Assembly (NCBI GenBank): GCA_958420075.1
Contig: CATZIM010000002.1
Span: 1-26,382, forward strand
Length of the DNA stretch: 26,382 nucleotides
Source of the DNA: an uncultured Clostridia bacterium
GTDB lineage: Bacteria; Bacillota; Clostridia; Lachnospirales; Anaerotignaceae
Direction of reading: 5' to 3'
Below are positions 6,492 through 14,410 of this stretch, one piece after another. The notes beneath the pieces were generated by a model that was given only the letters and a program-made list of their open reading frames with translations, was not told the origin of the DNA and ran no database searches. Both the position numbers and the translations under genes were made by a program. Each line of letters begins with the position of its first letter. Within the stretch, counting starts at the first letter, position 1.

Positions 6492-8219
6492 TTGGATCAC
6501 ATGGAAAGATACCATCAGTGGCTGGCAGATCCTGCCATTGACGAAGCAACAAAAGAAGATCTGCGGAAAATCGCCGCAGACGAAAAGGAAATCAAAGAAC
6601 GTTTTTACAAAGATCTGGAATTTGGTACAGGCGGTCTGCGCGGAATCATTGGGGCAGGCAGCAACCGTTTGAACCGTTACACCGTAGGCCGTGCTACACA
6701 GGGTCTGGCAAACTACATCCTCAAAGAAGGCACACAGGACAAAGGCGTAGCCATCGCTTATGACTCCCGCCATATGTCCCCCGAATTTGCCCAGATCGCA
6801 GGTCTGGTACTGGCAGGCAACGGCATCCGTGCTTATGTATACCCTTCTCTGCGTCCCACACCCATGCTGAGCTTTGCTGTACGGGAACTGGGCTGCACAG
6901 CTGGTATCGTTATCACAGCCAGCCATAACCCCCCCGAATACAACGGCTACAAAGTTTACTGGGCAGACGGCGCACAGGTTGTTGCACCCAGAGATAAAGA
7001 CATCATCGCAGAAGTAAACGCTGTGGCAAGCTTCGGCGAAATCAAAGAAATGGCAATGGACGAAGCACAGGCAAAAGGCCTGTTCCAGTATATTTCCGAA
7101 GATGTGGACAACGCTTTTGACGCTAACGTACTGGCACAGCGTCAGGCACCCGAAATCATCGAAGAAATGGCAGACGACCTGAAAATCGTTTACACACCTA
7201 TCCATGGCTCCGGTAACCTGCCCGTGCGCAGAGCATTGGAAAAAGCAGGCTTCCATCAGGTATATGTGGTAAAAGAACAGGAAATGCCCGACTCCGATTT
7301 CACAACTGTTGGTTATCCCAACCCCGAAGACCCGAAGGTATTCGTGCTGGCACAGAAACTGGCAGAAGAAAAAGGCGCGGATATCATTGTGGGTACTGAC
7401 CCTGACTGTGACCGTGTAGGCGCAATGGTTCGCAATGACAAAGGCGAATATGTGGTGCTGACAGGCAATATGACCGGCGCACTGCTGACAGAATACATCC
7501 TGTCCCAGAAGAAAGCAAAAGGCACACTGCCCGCAAACGGCGCAGTCATCAAAACCATCGTAAGTACAGAAATGATTCGTCCTATGTGCGAAGCTTACGG
7601 CGTGGAACTGATGGACGTGCTGACAGGCTTCAAATTCATCGGTGAAAAAATCAAAGGCTTTGAAGAAACCGGTAGCCATTCCTATATTTTCGGTTTTGAA
7701 GAAAGCTACGGCTGTCTGGCAGGCACATATGCCAGAGATAAAGACGCTGTTGTGGCAACACTGCTCATCTGCGAAATGGCAGCTTACTACAAGAAACAGG
7801 GCATGACACTGTATGATGGCTTGATGGCGCTGTATGAAAAATACGGTTACTATCGTGAAGGCGTAAAATCTCTGACCATGAAAGGTCTGGACGGCGTAGA
7901 AAAAATCCAGAAAATCATGGCTTCCTTCCGTGCGGAAACTCCCGCGGCATTCGCAGGCGTAGCTGTGGAATGGGCAAAAGATTATAAGACACAGGTATTC
8001 AAAAATCTGAAAACAGGGGAAGAAACCACAAGCCCTCTGCCTGTTTCCGACGTGGTTTACTACACACTGGCAGACGGTTCTTGGATTTGTGTACGTCCTT
8101 CCGGCACAGAACCCAAACTGAAATTCTATATCGGCGTAAAAGGCGATTCCCTGGCAGATGCGCAGGCGAAAATCGACGCTCTGGAAGCAGATATTGACGC
8201 AAAAGTAGCGGCAGTATAA
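6492..8219 (+). CDS. pgcA: Phosphoglucomutase / phosphomannomutase family enzyme
   Basis: A 575-residue alpha-D-phosphohexomutase that interconverts hexose 1- and 6-phosphates, linking glycolysis to nucleotide sugars for wall glycans. The phosphoserine loop is TASHNPPEYNGYK (Ser144). The Mg-binding loop is GTDPDCDR (Asp303, 305 and 307). The sugar-binding GFEESYG and the C-terminal phosphate-binding RPSGTEPKLKFYI follow. Length fits the Firmicutes PgcA group. The start is the TTG at 6492: GGGAGG lies 7 bases upstream, whereas the next ATG (6501) would be 16 bases away. A stem of TGCGGCAG/CTGCCGCA sits at 6407-6435 upstream. An A/G-specific bias to GCA, GAA and AAA codons suggests high expression. 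Confidence 0.94.
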   Translation: MDHMERYHQWLADPAIDEATKEDLRKIAADEKEIKERFYKDLEFGTGGLRGIIGAGSNRLNRYTVGRATQGLANYILKEGTQDKGVAIAYDSRHMSPEFAQIAGLVLAGNGIRAYVYPSLRPTPMLSFAVRELGCTAGIVITASHNPPEYNGYKVYWADGAQVVAPRDKDIIAEVNAVASFGEIKEMAMDEAQAKGLFQYISEDVDNAFDANVLAQRQAPEIIEEMADDLKIVYTPIHGSGNLPVRRALEKAGFHQVYVVKEQEMPDSDFTTVGYPNPEDPKVFVLAQKLAEEKGADIIVGTDPDCDRVGAMVRNDKGEYVVLTGNMTGALLTEYILSQKKAKGTLPANGAVIKTIVSTEMIRPMCEAYGVELMDVLTGFKFIGEKIKGFEETGSHSYIFGFEESYGCLAGTYARDKDAVVATLLICEMAAYYKKQGMTLYDGLMALYEKYGYYREGVKSLTMKGLDGVEKIQKIMASFRAETPAAFAGVAVEWAKDYKTQVFKNLKTGEETTSPLPVSDVVYYTLADGSWICVRPSGTEPKLKFYIGVKGDSLADAQAKIDALEADIDAKVAAV

Positions 8220-8230
8220 TTTAAAAATGA

Positions 8231-8261
8231 AAACAGGCTCTTAAAAAGAGCCTGTTTTTTT
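8231..8261 (+). terminator. Intrinsic terminator after phosphoglucomutase
   Basis: ACAGGCTCTT and AAGAGCCTGT pair around AAA and run into seven T. The next gene starts only 15 bases after the T-run, so either read-through or a promoter inside the phosphoglucomutase gene must serve it. Confidence 0.88.
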
Positions 8262-8276
8262 GTAGGAGGGGAAACG

Positions 8277-9020
8277 ATGGCTGATTTTGTGAATCTCACA
8301 GCGGAAAATCTGGAAACGGAGCATCTTTGTTGTATCATCCGCACCAAAACAAAGCATCCCGGCGTGGAAGCGAAACGGAAATGGCTGGCAGAACGGCTGA
8401 AAGAGGGGCATGTGTTTCGGAAACTGGATGTGAAAGGAACGGTCTTTATAGAATATGCCCCTTTGGAGAAAGCATGGGTGCCTGTGGAAGGGGAAAATTA
8501 TCTGTATCTCTACTGTCTGTGGGTGCTGGGAGAATATCGCGGCAAAGGCTATGCCAAGGAACTGCTGGAATATGCCATCAACGACGCCAAGGCAAAAGGA
8601 AAATCCGGCATCTGCATGCTAGGGGCAAAGAAGCAGAAAGCGTGGCTTTCCGACCAAGCTTTTGCTAAGAAATATGGTTTTGTGTCTGTGGATACCACAG
8701 AAAGCGGCTATGAACTGCTGGCGCTTTCCTTTGATGGTACCTACCCTCATTTTGCGGCGCAGGCAAAGGCGGAGAAAATAGAAAGTCAGGATTTGACCAT
8801 TTATTATGATATGCAGTGTCCTTTTGTCTGTCAGACCGTGGAGAAACTGCGGGAATATTGCGACGAAAACCAGATACAGGCGGATTTTGTGGAGGTGGAT
8901 ACCTTGGAAAAAGCAAAACATTTGCCTTGTGTGTTCCAGAACTGTGCAGTGTTTTACAAAGGCAAATTTGAAACGGTGAATCTGCTGGATGTGAAGGCAT
9001 TGCAGAAACTATTGAAATAA
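8277..9020 (+). CDS. GNAT N-acetyltransferase with C-terminal YoaP domain
   Basis: A 247-residue protein. The N-terminal two thirds is a GNAT acetyltransferase: LYLYCLWVLGEYRGKGYAKELLEYA (residues about 75-100) holds the acetyl-CoA loop YRGKGYA on a beta-bulge, and AFAKKYGFVSVDTTESGYELLAL is the usual last strand region. The C-terminal part (about 165-247) fits the YoaP-like domain, with DLTIYYDMQCPFVCQTVEKLRE carrying a Cys-x-x-x-Cys pair in a thioredoxin-like setting, then VEVDTLEKAKHLPC. The substrate is unknown. The start has a GTAGGAGGGG site. A terminator follows. The fused architecture matches B. subtilis YoaP by recollection. Confidence 0.85.
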   Translation: MADFVNLTAENLETEHLCCIIRTKTKHPGVEAKRKWLAERLKEGHVFRKLDVKGTVFIEYAPLEKAWVPVEGENYLYLYCLWVLGEYRGKGYAKELLEYAINDAKAKGKSGICMLGAKKQKAWLSDQAFAKKYGFVSVDTTESGYELLALSFDGTYPHFAAQAKAEKIESQDLTIYYDMQCPFVCQTVEKLREYCDENQIQADFVEVDTLEKAKHLPCVFQNCAVFYKGKFETVNLLDVKALQKLLK

Positions 9021-9030
9021 AGACAAAAAA

Positions 9031-9069
9031 AGCCGAAATCCTTAGGCAAAGGGGTTTCGGCTTTTTTTA
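9031..9069. terminator. Bidirectional intrinsic terminator
   Basis: AGCCGAAATCCTT (9031-9043) pairs with AAGGGGTTTCGGCT region ending 9062, with T-run 9062-9068 on the plus strand and an A-run before it. It separates the plus-strand acetyltransferase from the converging minus-strand DUF1287 gene. Confidence 0.83.
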
Positions 9070-9083
9070 TAGCTATGCAGTTT

Positions 9084-9746
9084 TTATGGGCTAATCCGGT
9101 AATGCCCCACAATGTCATGGCGTTTTTCCAGAATATCCTGTTCATAAGCGGACTGGAAAGGGTCGTTGTGGTGGATGACATAGGGAATCCCCTTGTCATT
9201 GCGCTGGTCGGACACCATACCGATGTGGTTGGAAAATATCACAATATCGCCGCCCTGCCACTGGTCGATTTGGGAAATGTCCGTTGTCAGAGGGATGGCG
9301 GTATGGGCAAAGTACACTTTCAGATTGCGGACGCGGCGAAAGTCAATGTTGGGGTTGGGTTCCTCAATGTCATATTCCTCCGGATGGGCGGCAATGTCCT
9401 CCGCCACAAGTTCTTTCAGGTCATAGCCTGCGGATAACATGGCGTTTGCGATGACGTCGGTGCAGACACCATAGCCGTCGTCGGGATAGCCCGTTTCGTA
9501 ATACTTGCTTTTGTATCGGGGCTGGGTGGCAATGTAGGCCCGTGCGCCCTGCAAAAGGTCTGTCTGGTCGTCTATGCCGTCTCCGTCTTTGTCTGTCTGG
9601 CTGTGAAAATCGGCAATCTGAAAATCCCCGTTTGTTTTGGCGTTGACGGGGGCACTGCTGGTGCCGAGAAAGTAAAAACGGCAGAAAAACAGGACGCAAG
9701 CCAAAACCACCGCCAGTATCAGCAGGAAGATGGTTCTTTTTTTCAT
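9084..9746 (-). CDS. DUF1287 secreted or membrane-anchored protein
   Basis: A 220-residue protein with an N-terminal hydrophobic helix (residues 5-27) acting as signal or anchor. The rest fits DUF1287, a family with an NlpC/P60-like papain fold. DKDGDGIDDQTDLLQGAR (about 52-69) resembles a calcium-binding loop. GYGVCTDVIANAML carries the candidate nucleophile Cys, and GGDIVIFSNHIGMVSD carries the candidate His. This suggests a cysteine peptidase or amidase acting outside the membrane, but activity is not established. The start has an AGGAGGG site. No clear promoter separates it from the alcohol dehydrogenase terminator. Confidence 0.82.
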   Translation of the reverse strand: MKKRTIFLLILAVVLACVLFFCRFYFLGTSSAPVNAKTNGDFQIADFHSQTDKDGDGIDDQTDLLQGARAYIATQPRYKSKYYETGYPDDGYGVCTDVIANAMLSAGYDLKELVAEDIAAHPEEYDIEEPNPNIDFRRVRNLKVYFAHTAIPLTTDISQIDQWQGGDIVIFSNHIGMVSDQRNDKGIPYVIHHNDPFQSAYEQDILEKRHDIVGHYRISP

Positions 9747-9764
9747 GGAATCCCTCCTGAATGC

Positions 9765-9809
9765 AAAAAACTGCCCGGGGTGAGAGCTGTTTTGGTTCCC
9801 CGAGCAGTT
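9765..9809 (-). terminator. Terminator of the alcohol dehydrogenase gene
   Basis: On the minus strand ACTGCTCGGGG (9808-9798) pairs with CCCCGGGCAGT (9780-9770), with one T-G pair, a 17-base loop and then six T. Confidence 0.8.
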
Positions 9810-9815
9810 ATTTTT

Positions 9816-10982
9816 TTACCGATATGCTTTCTTGTAAATCGCCAGACAGTCTTCAAAAGGCATGTCCGCAGGGTCTACCTGGAACAGACCGCCCATGGTT
9901 TCATACGCCATTTTGGTATACATTTCCAGATCTTCTTCTTTGATGCCGTAATCGGACATTTTCAGGTCGTCCACATGGCAGGCAACTTTCAGATCGTGGA
10001 GGGCATCTACGAAATCTATGGCTTTTGTTGCGTCTGTTTTGCCCAATGCTTTTGCCATGGCGATCATGCGGTCGTCAACCACACCACGTTCCGCCCAGTA
10101 GGTGTAGTATGCTTCGCAGAGCATAATCAGACCAGCGCCATGTTCCAGTTTGGGATTTTTGCCGCTGAGAGGATGTTCCATAGCGTGTTCGGAAGTACAT
10201 CCGCCGATGCTTTCGCTCATGCCGGAAAGGGTGTTTGCCAGCGCCACATCTTCTCTTGCTTCCTTGTCGCTGCCGTCGTTGACAGCTTTGGCAAGGCTCT
10301 TGCCGATAAGCTCGATGGCTTTGAGGGCATAAAGGTCATTGATGGGGTTGGTGTAGCGGTTGATGTAGCCTTCGGTGCTGTGGAACAGGGCGTCAAATCC
10401 CTGATAAGCTGTTAGTTTTTCCGGTACGCTCATCATCAGGTCGGGATCAACGATGGACAGTACAGGGAATGTGCCGTCATAACCGAAACCGATTTTTTCG
10501 CCTTCGGGATTGGTGATAACAGCCCAGGGGTCTGCTTCTGTGCCTGTGCCGGCTGTGGTGGTGATGGCAACGATGGGCAGAGGGGTTACGGGAACAGCTT
10601 TGCCGCCGCCAGTACCGCCGGAAACGTAGTCCCAGAACTGACCTTCGTTTGTTGCCATAACGGCAATGGCTTTTGCGGAGTCGATGATGGAGCCGCCGCC
10701 CAGACCGATAACGAAGTCACAGCCTTCTGCTTTTGCCAGCGCCGCCCCTTCCATAACATGATGTTCTGTGGGGTTGGGCTGGATCTTGTCAAAGATCACA
10801 TGGGCTACGCCTGCTTTGTCCAGCTGTTCTTCCAGTCGTGCCAGATAGCCATATTTCCGTACGGAAGTACCGCAGGAAATAACGATGAGGGCTTTTTTGC
10901 CGGGCAGTTTCTGTTTATGGAGTCTGTCCAGCTGACCGCTGCCAAACAGCACGCGGGAAGGGATATAATATTGAAATTTCAT
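9816..10982 (-). CDS. Iron-containing alcohol dehydrogenase
   Basis: A 388-residue group III (iron-dependent) alcohol dehydrogenase, a cytosolic NAD(P)H enzyme that reduces aldehydes to alcohols during fermentation. The dinucleotide loop is GLGGGSIIDSAKA. Metal ligands are visible in GFDALFHSTE (Asp and His), SEHAMEHPLSG and LEHGAGL. The opening FQYYIPSRVLFGSGQL and the overall length are typical. The start has an AAGGAGG site. The substrate (butyraldehyde, acetaldehyde or lactaldehyde) cannot be told from the sequence. It is the first gene on this minus-strand unit. Confidence 0.93.
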   Translation of the reverse strand: MKFQYYIPSRVLFGSGQLDRLHKQKLPGKKALIVISCGTSVRKYGYLARLEEQLDKAGVAHVIFDKIQPNPTEHHVMEGAALAKAEGCDFVIGLGGGSIIDSAKAIAVMATNEGQFWDYVSGGTGGGKAVPVTPLPIVAITTTAGTGTEADPWAVITNPEGEKIGFGYDGTFPVLSIVDPDLMMSVPEKLTAYQGFDALFHSTEGYINRYTNPINDLYALKAIELIGKSLAKAVNDGSDKEAREDVALANTLSGMSESIGGCTSEHAMEHPLSGKNPKLEHGAGLIMLCEAYYTYWAERGVVDDRMIAMAKALGKTDATKAIDFVDALHDLKVACHVDDLKMSDYGIKEEDLEMYTKMAYETMGGLFQVDPADMPFEDCLAIYKKAYR

Positions 10983-11012
10983 AAGTAGTTGCCTCCTTTC
11001 AATTCTGACAAA

Positions 11013-11021
11013 AGTATACCA
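11013..11021 (-). promoter_or_regulatory. Extended -10 for the alcohol dehydrogenase gene
   Basis: On the minus strand TGGTATACT is an extended -10 box 30 bases before the gene start. No convincing -35 is seen. The same TGGTATACT stands at 11092-11100 on the plus strand in front of the divergent sigma factor gene. Confidence 0.5.
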
Positions 11022-11091
11022 CAGACGGACAGAAAAGAAAATCCGTGGCCATGGTTTTTACGAGAAAAAATCGTACAAAATCCGCCTGTTT

Positions 11092-11100
11092 TGGTATACT
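11092..11100 (+). promoter_or_regulatory. Extended -10 for the ECF sigma operon
   Basis: TGGTATACT, a housekeeping-type extended -10, lies 68 bases before the sigma gene start. No good -35 hexamer was found. An autoregulatory ECF promoter was looked for in this gap but not recognised. Confidence 0.5.
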
Positions 11101-11168
11101 GAAAAAAAGATGTAACCTTTTGGCGGCGAAATCGTTTTTGAAGTAAAAGGGCAGGAAAGGAGGGGGCT

Positions 11169-11654
11169 ATGGAATCTGACGTATTGCGGGAATTGTACGA
11201 AAAATATCACCAGAAAGCGTATTTGTATGTCCTCTCTTTGTGTCGGGACAGGGAAACGGCAGAGGACATTGTCAGTGAGGGCTTTGAGAAGGCTTTCCTG
11301 ACGGTGGAGGGCTGCCCGGAAGGGTTTTTCTGGTGGCTCTTGCGGGTATGCAGGAATCTCTGGCTGGATACGCTGCGGAAACAGAAGCGGCAGGGGGGAG
11401 AAATGCCCGCGGAAATCCCTGTGCCTGAGGACGCCCTTTCCGGTGTGCTGCAAAAAGAGGAAAACCGGCGGCTCTATACTGCCATGAACCGCCTTTCTCC
11501 GGCAGACCGGGAACTTCTGATCTGGCATTATTTCGGGGAACTGTCCATCAGGCAGATGGCAGGACTCAGAGGCATTTCGGAAACGGCAGTGAAAACGGCA
11601 CTGTTCCGCGCCAGAGCCAGACTGAAGCAGAAATTAGGAGGTGAAAAGCCATGA
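11169..11654 (+). CDS. ECF-type RNA polymerase sigma factor
   Basis: A 161-residue alternative sigma factor with only the two domains of the ECF class. Region 2 runs LRELYEKYHQKAYLYVLSLC then DRETAEDIVSEGFEKAF (residues about 6-47), binding the -10 element and core polymerase. Region 4 is LSPADRELLIWHYFGELSIRQMAGLRG then ISETAVKTALFRARARLKQKL (about 109-157), a helix-turn-helix for the -35. A strong AGGAAAGGAGGGGG site precedes ATG 11169. The stop overlaps the anti-sigma start by four bases (ATGA), so the pair is translationally coupled. The stimulus is not known. Confidence 0.93.
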   Translation: MESDVLRELYEKYHQKAYLYVLSLCRDRETAEDIVSEGFEKAFLTVEGCPEGFFWWLLRVCRNLWLDTLRKQKRQGGEMPAEIPVPEDALSGVLQKEENRRLYTAMNRLSPADRELLIWHYFGELSIRQMAGLRGISETAVKTALFRARARLKQKLGGEKP

Positions 11655-12790
11655 CATTTCGGGAACTTTTGGAGAAATACAAAAACCACACCGCAACGCC
11701 GGAAGAGAGAAAACAGGTGGAGGCGGAACTGGAAAAATATAATGCCCTGACAGAATATCTGCTGGAACAGGATGTGGACATGGAAGGGGAAGATTTGGCT
11801 GGCCAGCAGGAGGAACTGCAAAAAATCGACCGCTCCATGAAAAAACGAGGACGGCGCATCATTGCCATTGCGGTGGTCATTGCCTGCGTGGTCATGGGGG
11901 CGCTGACGGCGTTCCAGCCTGCCATCAGTAAGGTCATTTGGTATGACCCAACGGAGCGGAGTATGCAGGAATTTGCTTATGATATTGATTGCCATATGGC
12001 GGTTTTGACAGAATTGACTATGCCGGAAGTGCAGGTGGAATCTGTTCTCCCAACGGAGCAGGGATGGGGCAAATATGATTTACAGATACAGCAGCGGGAC
12101 TGGTCTACGGGGGAATATACATGGCTGAACGGTACGGTCACCAGAGGAAAAATCGAACTCAATCGCAACGCGTATCAGTATAGCATTATGAATGTTTTTT
12201 CCAGAGGAACCACGCCTTTTGTGGATGTGGATGGAGAACACAGTGCTATTACGCCATCTGCGGAAGCAAAAGCGGCATTGGCGGATTTGCCGGAATATAT
12301 GCAAATGGAAGCCTATGTTTCTTTGGGGAAAGACTGGACCATGGAAGAACTGGAAAACTTTGCGGCACAGCAGGAAGGATATCTGGGCTGGGTCGGTGTG
12401 CGGACTTCTACAGAGGATCGGCAGCTTTTGCCTTTAATGGGATTTGATGCCGATGAAAGTGGATATGTTTGGAATAATGTGGATGAAGCCTATCCATTTT
12501 ATGAATTGTCCATGCACGAGGATGTGCCTCTGGCAGAGGCTTGGGAGAAACATTTCCTTGCTCTGCTCCAGTACAGCATCGACCATCAGGATTTTTACGC
12601 AAGGCTGAATCAGTCTAACGGGCATGGCGGTATTTGTCAGATGGTACAGGAATATGTAACGGAAAACGGTGTGAAAACCTATGGATTCCTGTATTACGGC
12701 ACACCGGCGGAAATGCGTAAGCTGCTGGAGAATGAAGACGTGGAAGGAATTTATGTGACGGACTACCAGCTGCGGGTGCCGGGACTGTGA
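11651..12790 (+). CDS. Membrane anti-sigma factor (sigma regulator N/C domains)
   Basis: A 379-residue single-pass protein paired with the ECF sigma factor. The N-terminal cytosolic part (1-68) has MTFRELLEKYKNHTATPEERKQVEAELEKY, a small helical sigma-binding segment. One membrane helix lies at about 69-88 (RIIAIAVVIACVVMGALTAF). The 290-residue outer domain resembles the Sigma_reg_C type (paired with Sigma_reg_N in YhfM-like proteins), with VVDVDGEHSAI-like and YEL motifs and a final GIYVTDYQLRVPGL. No zinc-binding HxxxCxxC motif is present, so it is not a ZAS-type redox anti-sigma. The overlap with the sigma gene implies balanced production. The signal is unknown. Confidence 0.82.
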   Translation: MTFRELLEKYKNHTATPEERKQVEAELEKYNALTEYLLEQDVDMEGEDLAGQQEELQKIDRSMKKRGRRIIAIAVVIACVVMGALTAFQPAISKVIWYDPTERSMQEFAYDIDCHMAVLTELTMPEVQVESVLPTEQGWGKYDLQIQQRDWSTGEYTWLNGTVTRGKIELNRNAYQYSIMNVFSRGTTPFVDVDGEHSAITPSAEAKAALADLPEYMQMEAYVSLGKDWTMEELENFAAQQEGYLGWVGVRTSTEDRQLLPLMGFDADESGYVWNNVDEAYPFYELSMHEDVPLAEAWEKHFLALLQYSIDHQDFYARLNQSNGHGGICQMVQEYVTENGVKTYGFLYYGTPAEMRKLLENEDVEGIYVTDYQLRVPGL

Positions 12791-12803
12791 GGAAAAGATA
12801 ATA

Positions 12804-12838
12804 AAAAGGCGTATTTCCTTTGGAAATACGCCTTTTTT
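12804..12838. terminator. Bidirectional terminator between anti-sigma and ychF
   Basis: AAAAGGCGTATTTCC pairs with GGAAATACGCCTTTT around TTT, followed by T on the plus strand and preceded by A. It ends the sigma operon and the converging ychF unit. Confidence 0.9.
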
Positions 12839-12856
12839 ACATTCTAAAAAATCAAA

Positions 12857-13954
12857 TCACACATTGAAGCGGAACAGAACCACGTCGCCGTCTTTGACAA
12901 CATATTCTTTGCCTTCAGAGCGAACCAGACCCTGTTCTTTTGCGGCGTTGTAAGAGCCCAGACGCATCAGGTCGTCATAAGCAACAACTTCCGCACGGAT
13001 GAAGCCACGTTCGAAGTCACTATGGATTTTGCCGGCAGCCTGAGGAGCTTTGGTGCCTTTTGTAATGGTCCATGCACGGCTTTCCTGAGGGCCTGCTGTC
13101 AGGTAGCTGATGAGCCCCAGCAGTTTGTAGCTGGCTGCAATCAGACGATCCAGACCACTGCCGTCTACGCCCAGATCTGCCAGAAATTCTTTTTTGTCTG
13201 CTTCGTCCAGATCGGAGATTTCTTCTTCGATTTTTGCGCATAATACGAATACTTCGCTGCCTTCTTTGGCTGCGTATTCTCTTACACGCTGTACGTATTC
13301 ATTGCTTGCGCCGTCGTCTGCCAGATCGTCTTCGGCTACGTTTGCAGCGTACAGCACAGGTTTTGCAGTCAGCAGTGTCAGGCTGTCCACAAAAGCTTTT
13401 TCTTCCGGTGTGTCAAATTCTACAGCACGAGCGGAAATGCCCTGTTCCAGTGCTTCTTTCAGTTTCTGGAGCACATCCACTTCTTTCTGGAGGGACTTGT
13501 CCGCTTTTGCCATTTTACCTGTTTTTGCAATACGGCGTTCCAGGATTTCCAGATCGGAGAATACCAGTTCCAGATTGATGGTTTCGATGTCACGGATGGG
13601 GTCGATGGAGCCGTCCACATGTACCACGTTGGTATCTTCGAAGCAGCGTACTACGTGTACGATGGCGTCTACTTCACGGATGTGGGACAGGAATTTGTTG
13701 CCCAGACCTTCGCCTTTGCTGGCGCCGCGCACCAGACCGGCAATGTCAACGAATTCGATGACAGCAGGTGTGGTCTTTGCGGAGTTATACATTTCTGTCA
13801 GTTTTGTCAGTCTTTCGTCAGGCACAGTTACGATGCCAACGTTGGGGTCGATGGTACAGAAGGGATAGTTTGCCGCTTCTGCTTTCCCCAGAGTCATAGA
13901 GTTGAATAAGGTGCTTTTGCCCACGTTGGGCAGACCTACGATACCCAGTTTCAT
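12857..13954 (-). CDS. ychF: Redox-regulated ATPase YchF (OLA1 family)
   Basis: A 365-residue Obg-family nucleotide hydrolase that binds ATP in preference to GTP and associates with ribosomes. Motifs: P-loop GLPNVGKST (residues 7-15), a central DIAGLVRGASKGEG switch II, and G4-position NVAE in place of the GTPase NKxD, which is the hallmark of YchF. The C-terminal TGS-like domain ends with KDGDVVLFRFNV. The real start is the ATG whose first base is 13954: GGAAAGGAAG lies just upstream and MKLGIVGLPNVGKS is the conserved beginning. A longer reading from 13990 would add 12 unconserved residues. Confidence 0.96.
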   Translation of the reverse strand: MKLGIVGLPNVGKSTLFNSMTLGKAEAANYPFCTIDPNVGIVTVPDERLTKLTEMYNSAKTTPAVIEFVDIAGLVRGASKGEGLGNKFLSHIREVDAIVHVVRCFEDTNVVHVDGSIDPIRDIETINLELVFSDLEILERRIAKTGKMAKADKSLQKEVDVLQKLKEALEQGISARAVEFDTPEEKAFVDSLTLLTAKPVLYAANVAEDDLADDGASNEYVQRVREYAAKEGSEVFVLCAKIEEEISDLDEADKKEFLADLGVDGSGLDRLIAASYKLLGLISYLTAGPQESRAWTITKGTKAPQAAGKIHSDFERGFIRAEVVAYDDLMRLGSYNAAKEQGLVRSEGKEYVVKDGDVVLFRFNV

Positions 13955-13998
13955 GTTATTTCTTCCTTTCCAAACGGTTTGCGTGTTCACTGTTAAAC

Positions 13999-14027
13999 AT
14001 TATAGCCAAAAGCGGTGAAAATGGCAA
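13999..14027 (-). promoter_or_regulatory. Strong sigma-A promoter for ychF
   Basis: Read on the minus strand: TTGCCA, a 17-base spacer and a perfect TATAAT, about 45 bases upstream of the start codon. Confidence 0.83.
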
Positions 14028-14049
14028 GAAATACCTTGCTTTCAGCGGA

Positions 14050-14079
14050 AAAAAGCCCTTTTGACGAAGTCAAAAGGGC
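14050..14079 (-). terminator. Terminator of the 56-residue membrane protein gene
   Basis: GCCCTTTTGAC and GTCAAAAGGGC (14055-14065 and 14069-14079) pair around GAA; on the minus strand the stem runs into a T-rich stretch at 14054-14050 and beyond. Confidence 0.83.
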
Positions 14080-14086
14080 ATAGGTT

Positions 14087-14257
14087 TCATTTTTTTCTGC
14101 CTTTGAACAGGATCATCAGAAACAGCAGAGCACCAAGGGCTGCTGTCAGGATGGCATAGCCTCTGGCTTCTTCTCTGGTCACATACATGCCTTCTGCCGG
14201 TGTTTCTTCCAGCTGACGCATGGCCACACGATAATGTCTTCTGTGTTCTCTTTCCAT
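14087..14257 (-). CDS. Small single-pass membrane protein (56 residues)
   Basis: A short gene with its own ribosome binding site (GGAGGG seven bases before ATG at 14257) and a terminator directly after it. Translation: a charged N-terminus (MEREHRRHYRVAMRQL), EETPAEGMYVTREEARGY, then a hydrophobic helix from about residue 33 to 51 (YAILTAALGALLFLMILFKG), ending in RKK. The topology, with a hydrophobic C-terminal stretch and a basic end, suggests a tail-anchored or single-pass protein. I recognise no family. It is upstream of ychF on the same strand but separated by a terminator and the ychF promoter. Confidence 0.72.
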   Translation of the reverse strand: MEREHRRHYRVAMRQLEETPAEGMYVTREEARGYAILTAALGALLFLMILFKGRKK

Positions 14258-14381
14258 AAAAATCCCTCCTTGCGGATGTATTGACTTTTTTCTTTATTGT
14301 AGCACAAAAGAGCAGCGGTATACAGTTTTTTTGCGGAAAAAACAGCTGGATTTTCCATGGAGCGAAAGCAGTTTTTCGGGG

Positions 14382-14388
14382 CATGATA
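14382..14388 (+). promoter_or_regulatory. Sigma-G/F-type -10 box for the YhcN-like gene
   Basis: CATGATA matches the B. subtilis sigma-G -10 pattern CATNMTA at every position. The -35 region (GAGCG, 17 bases upstream at about 14360-14364) fits GHATR poorly. The gene starts at 14411, which implies a very short leader. Confidence 0.4.
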
Positions 14389-14410
14389 AAAGAGAAATGG
14401 GGGTGGAAAT

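Noticed and set aside
6387..7679. A 430-codon open frame on the minus strand opposite phosphoglucomutase
   Set aside because: Same reason: a shadow of a conserved enzyme with unnatural composition and no start signals.
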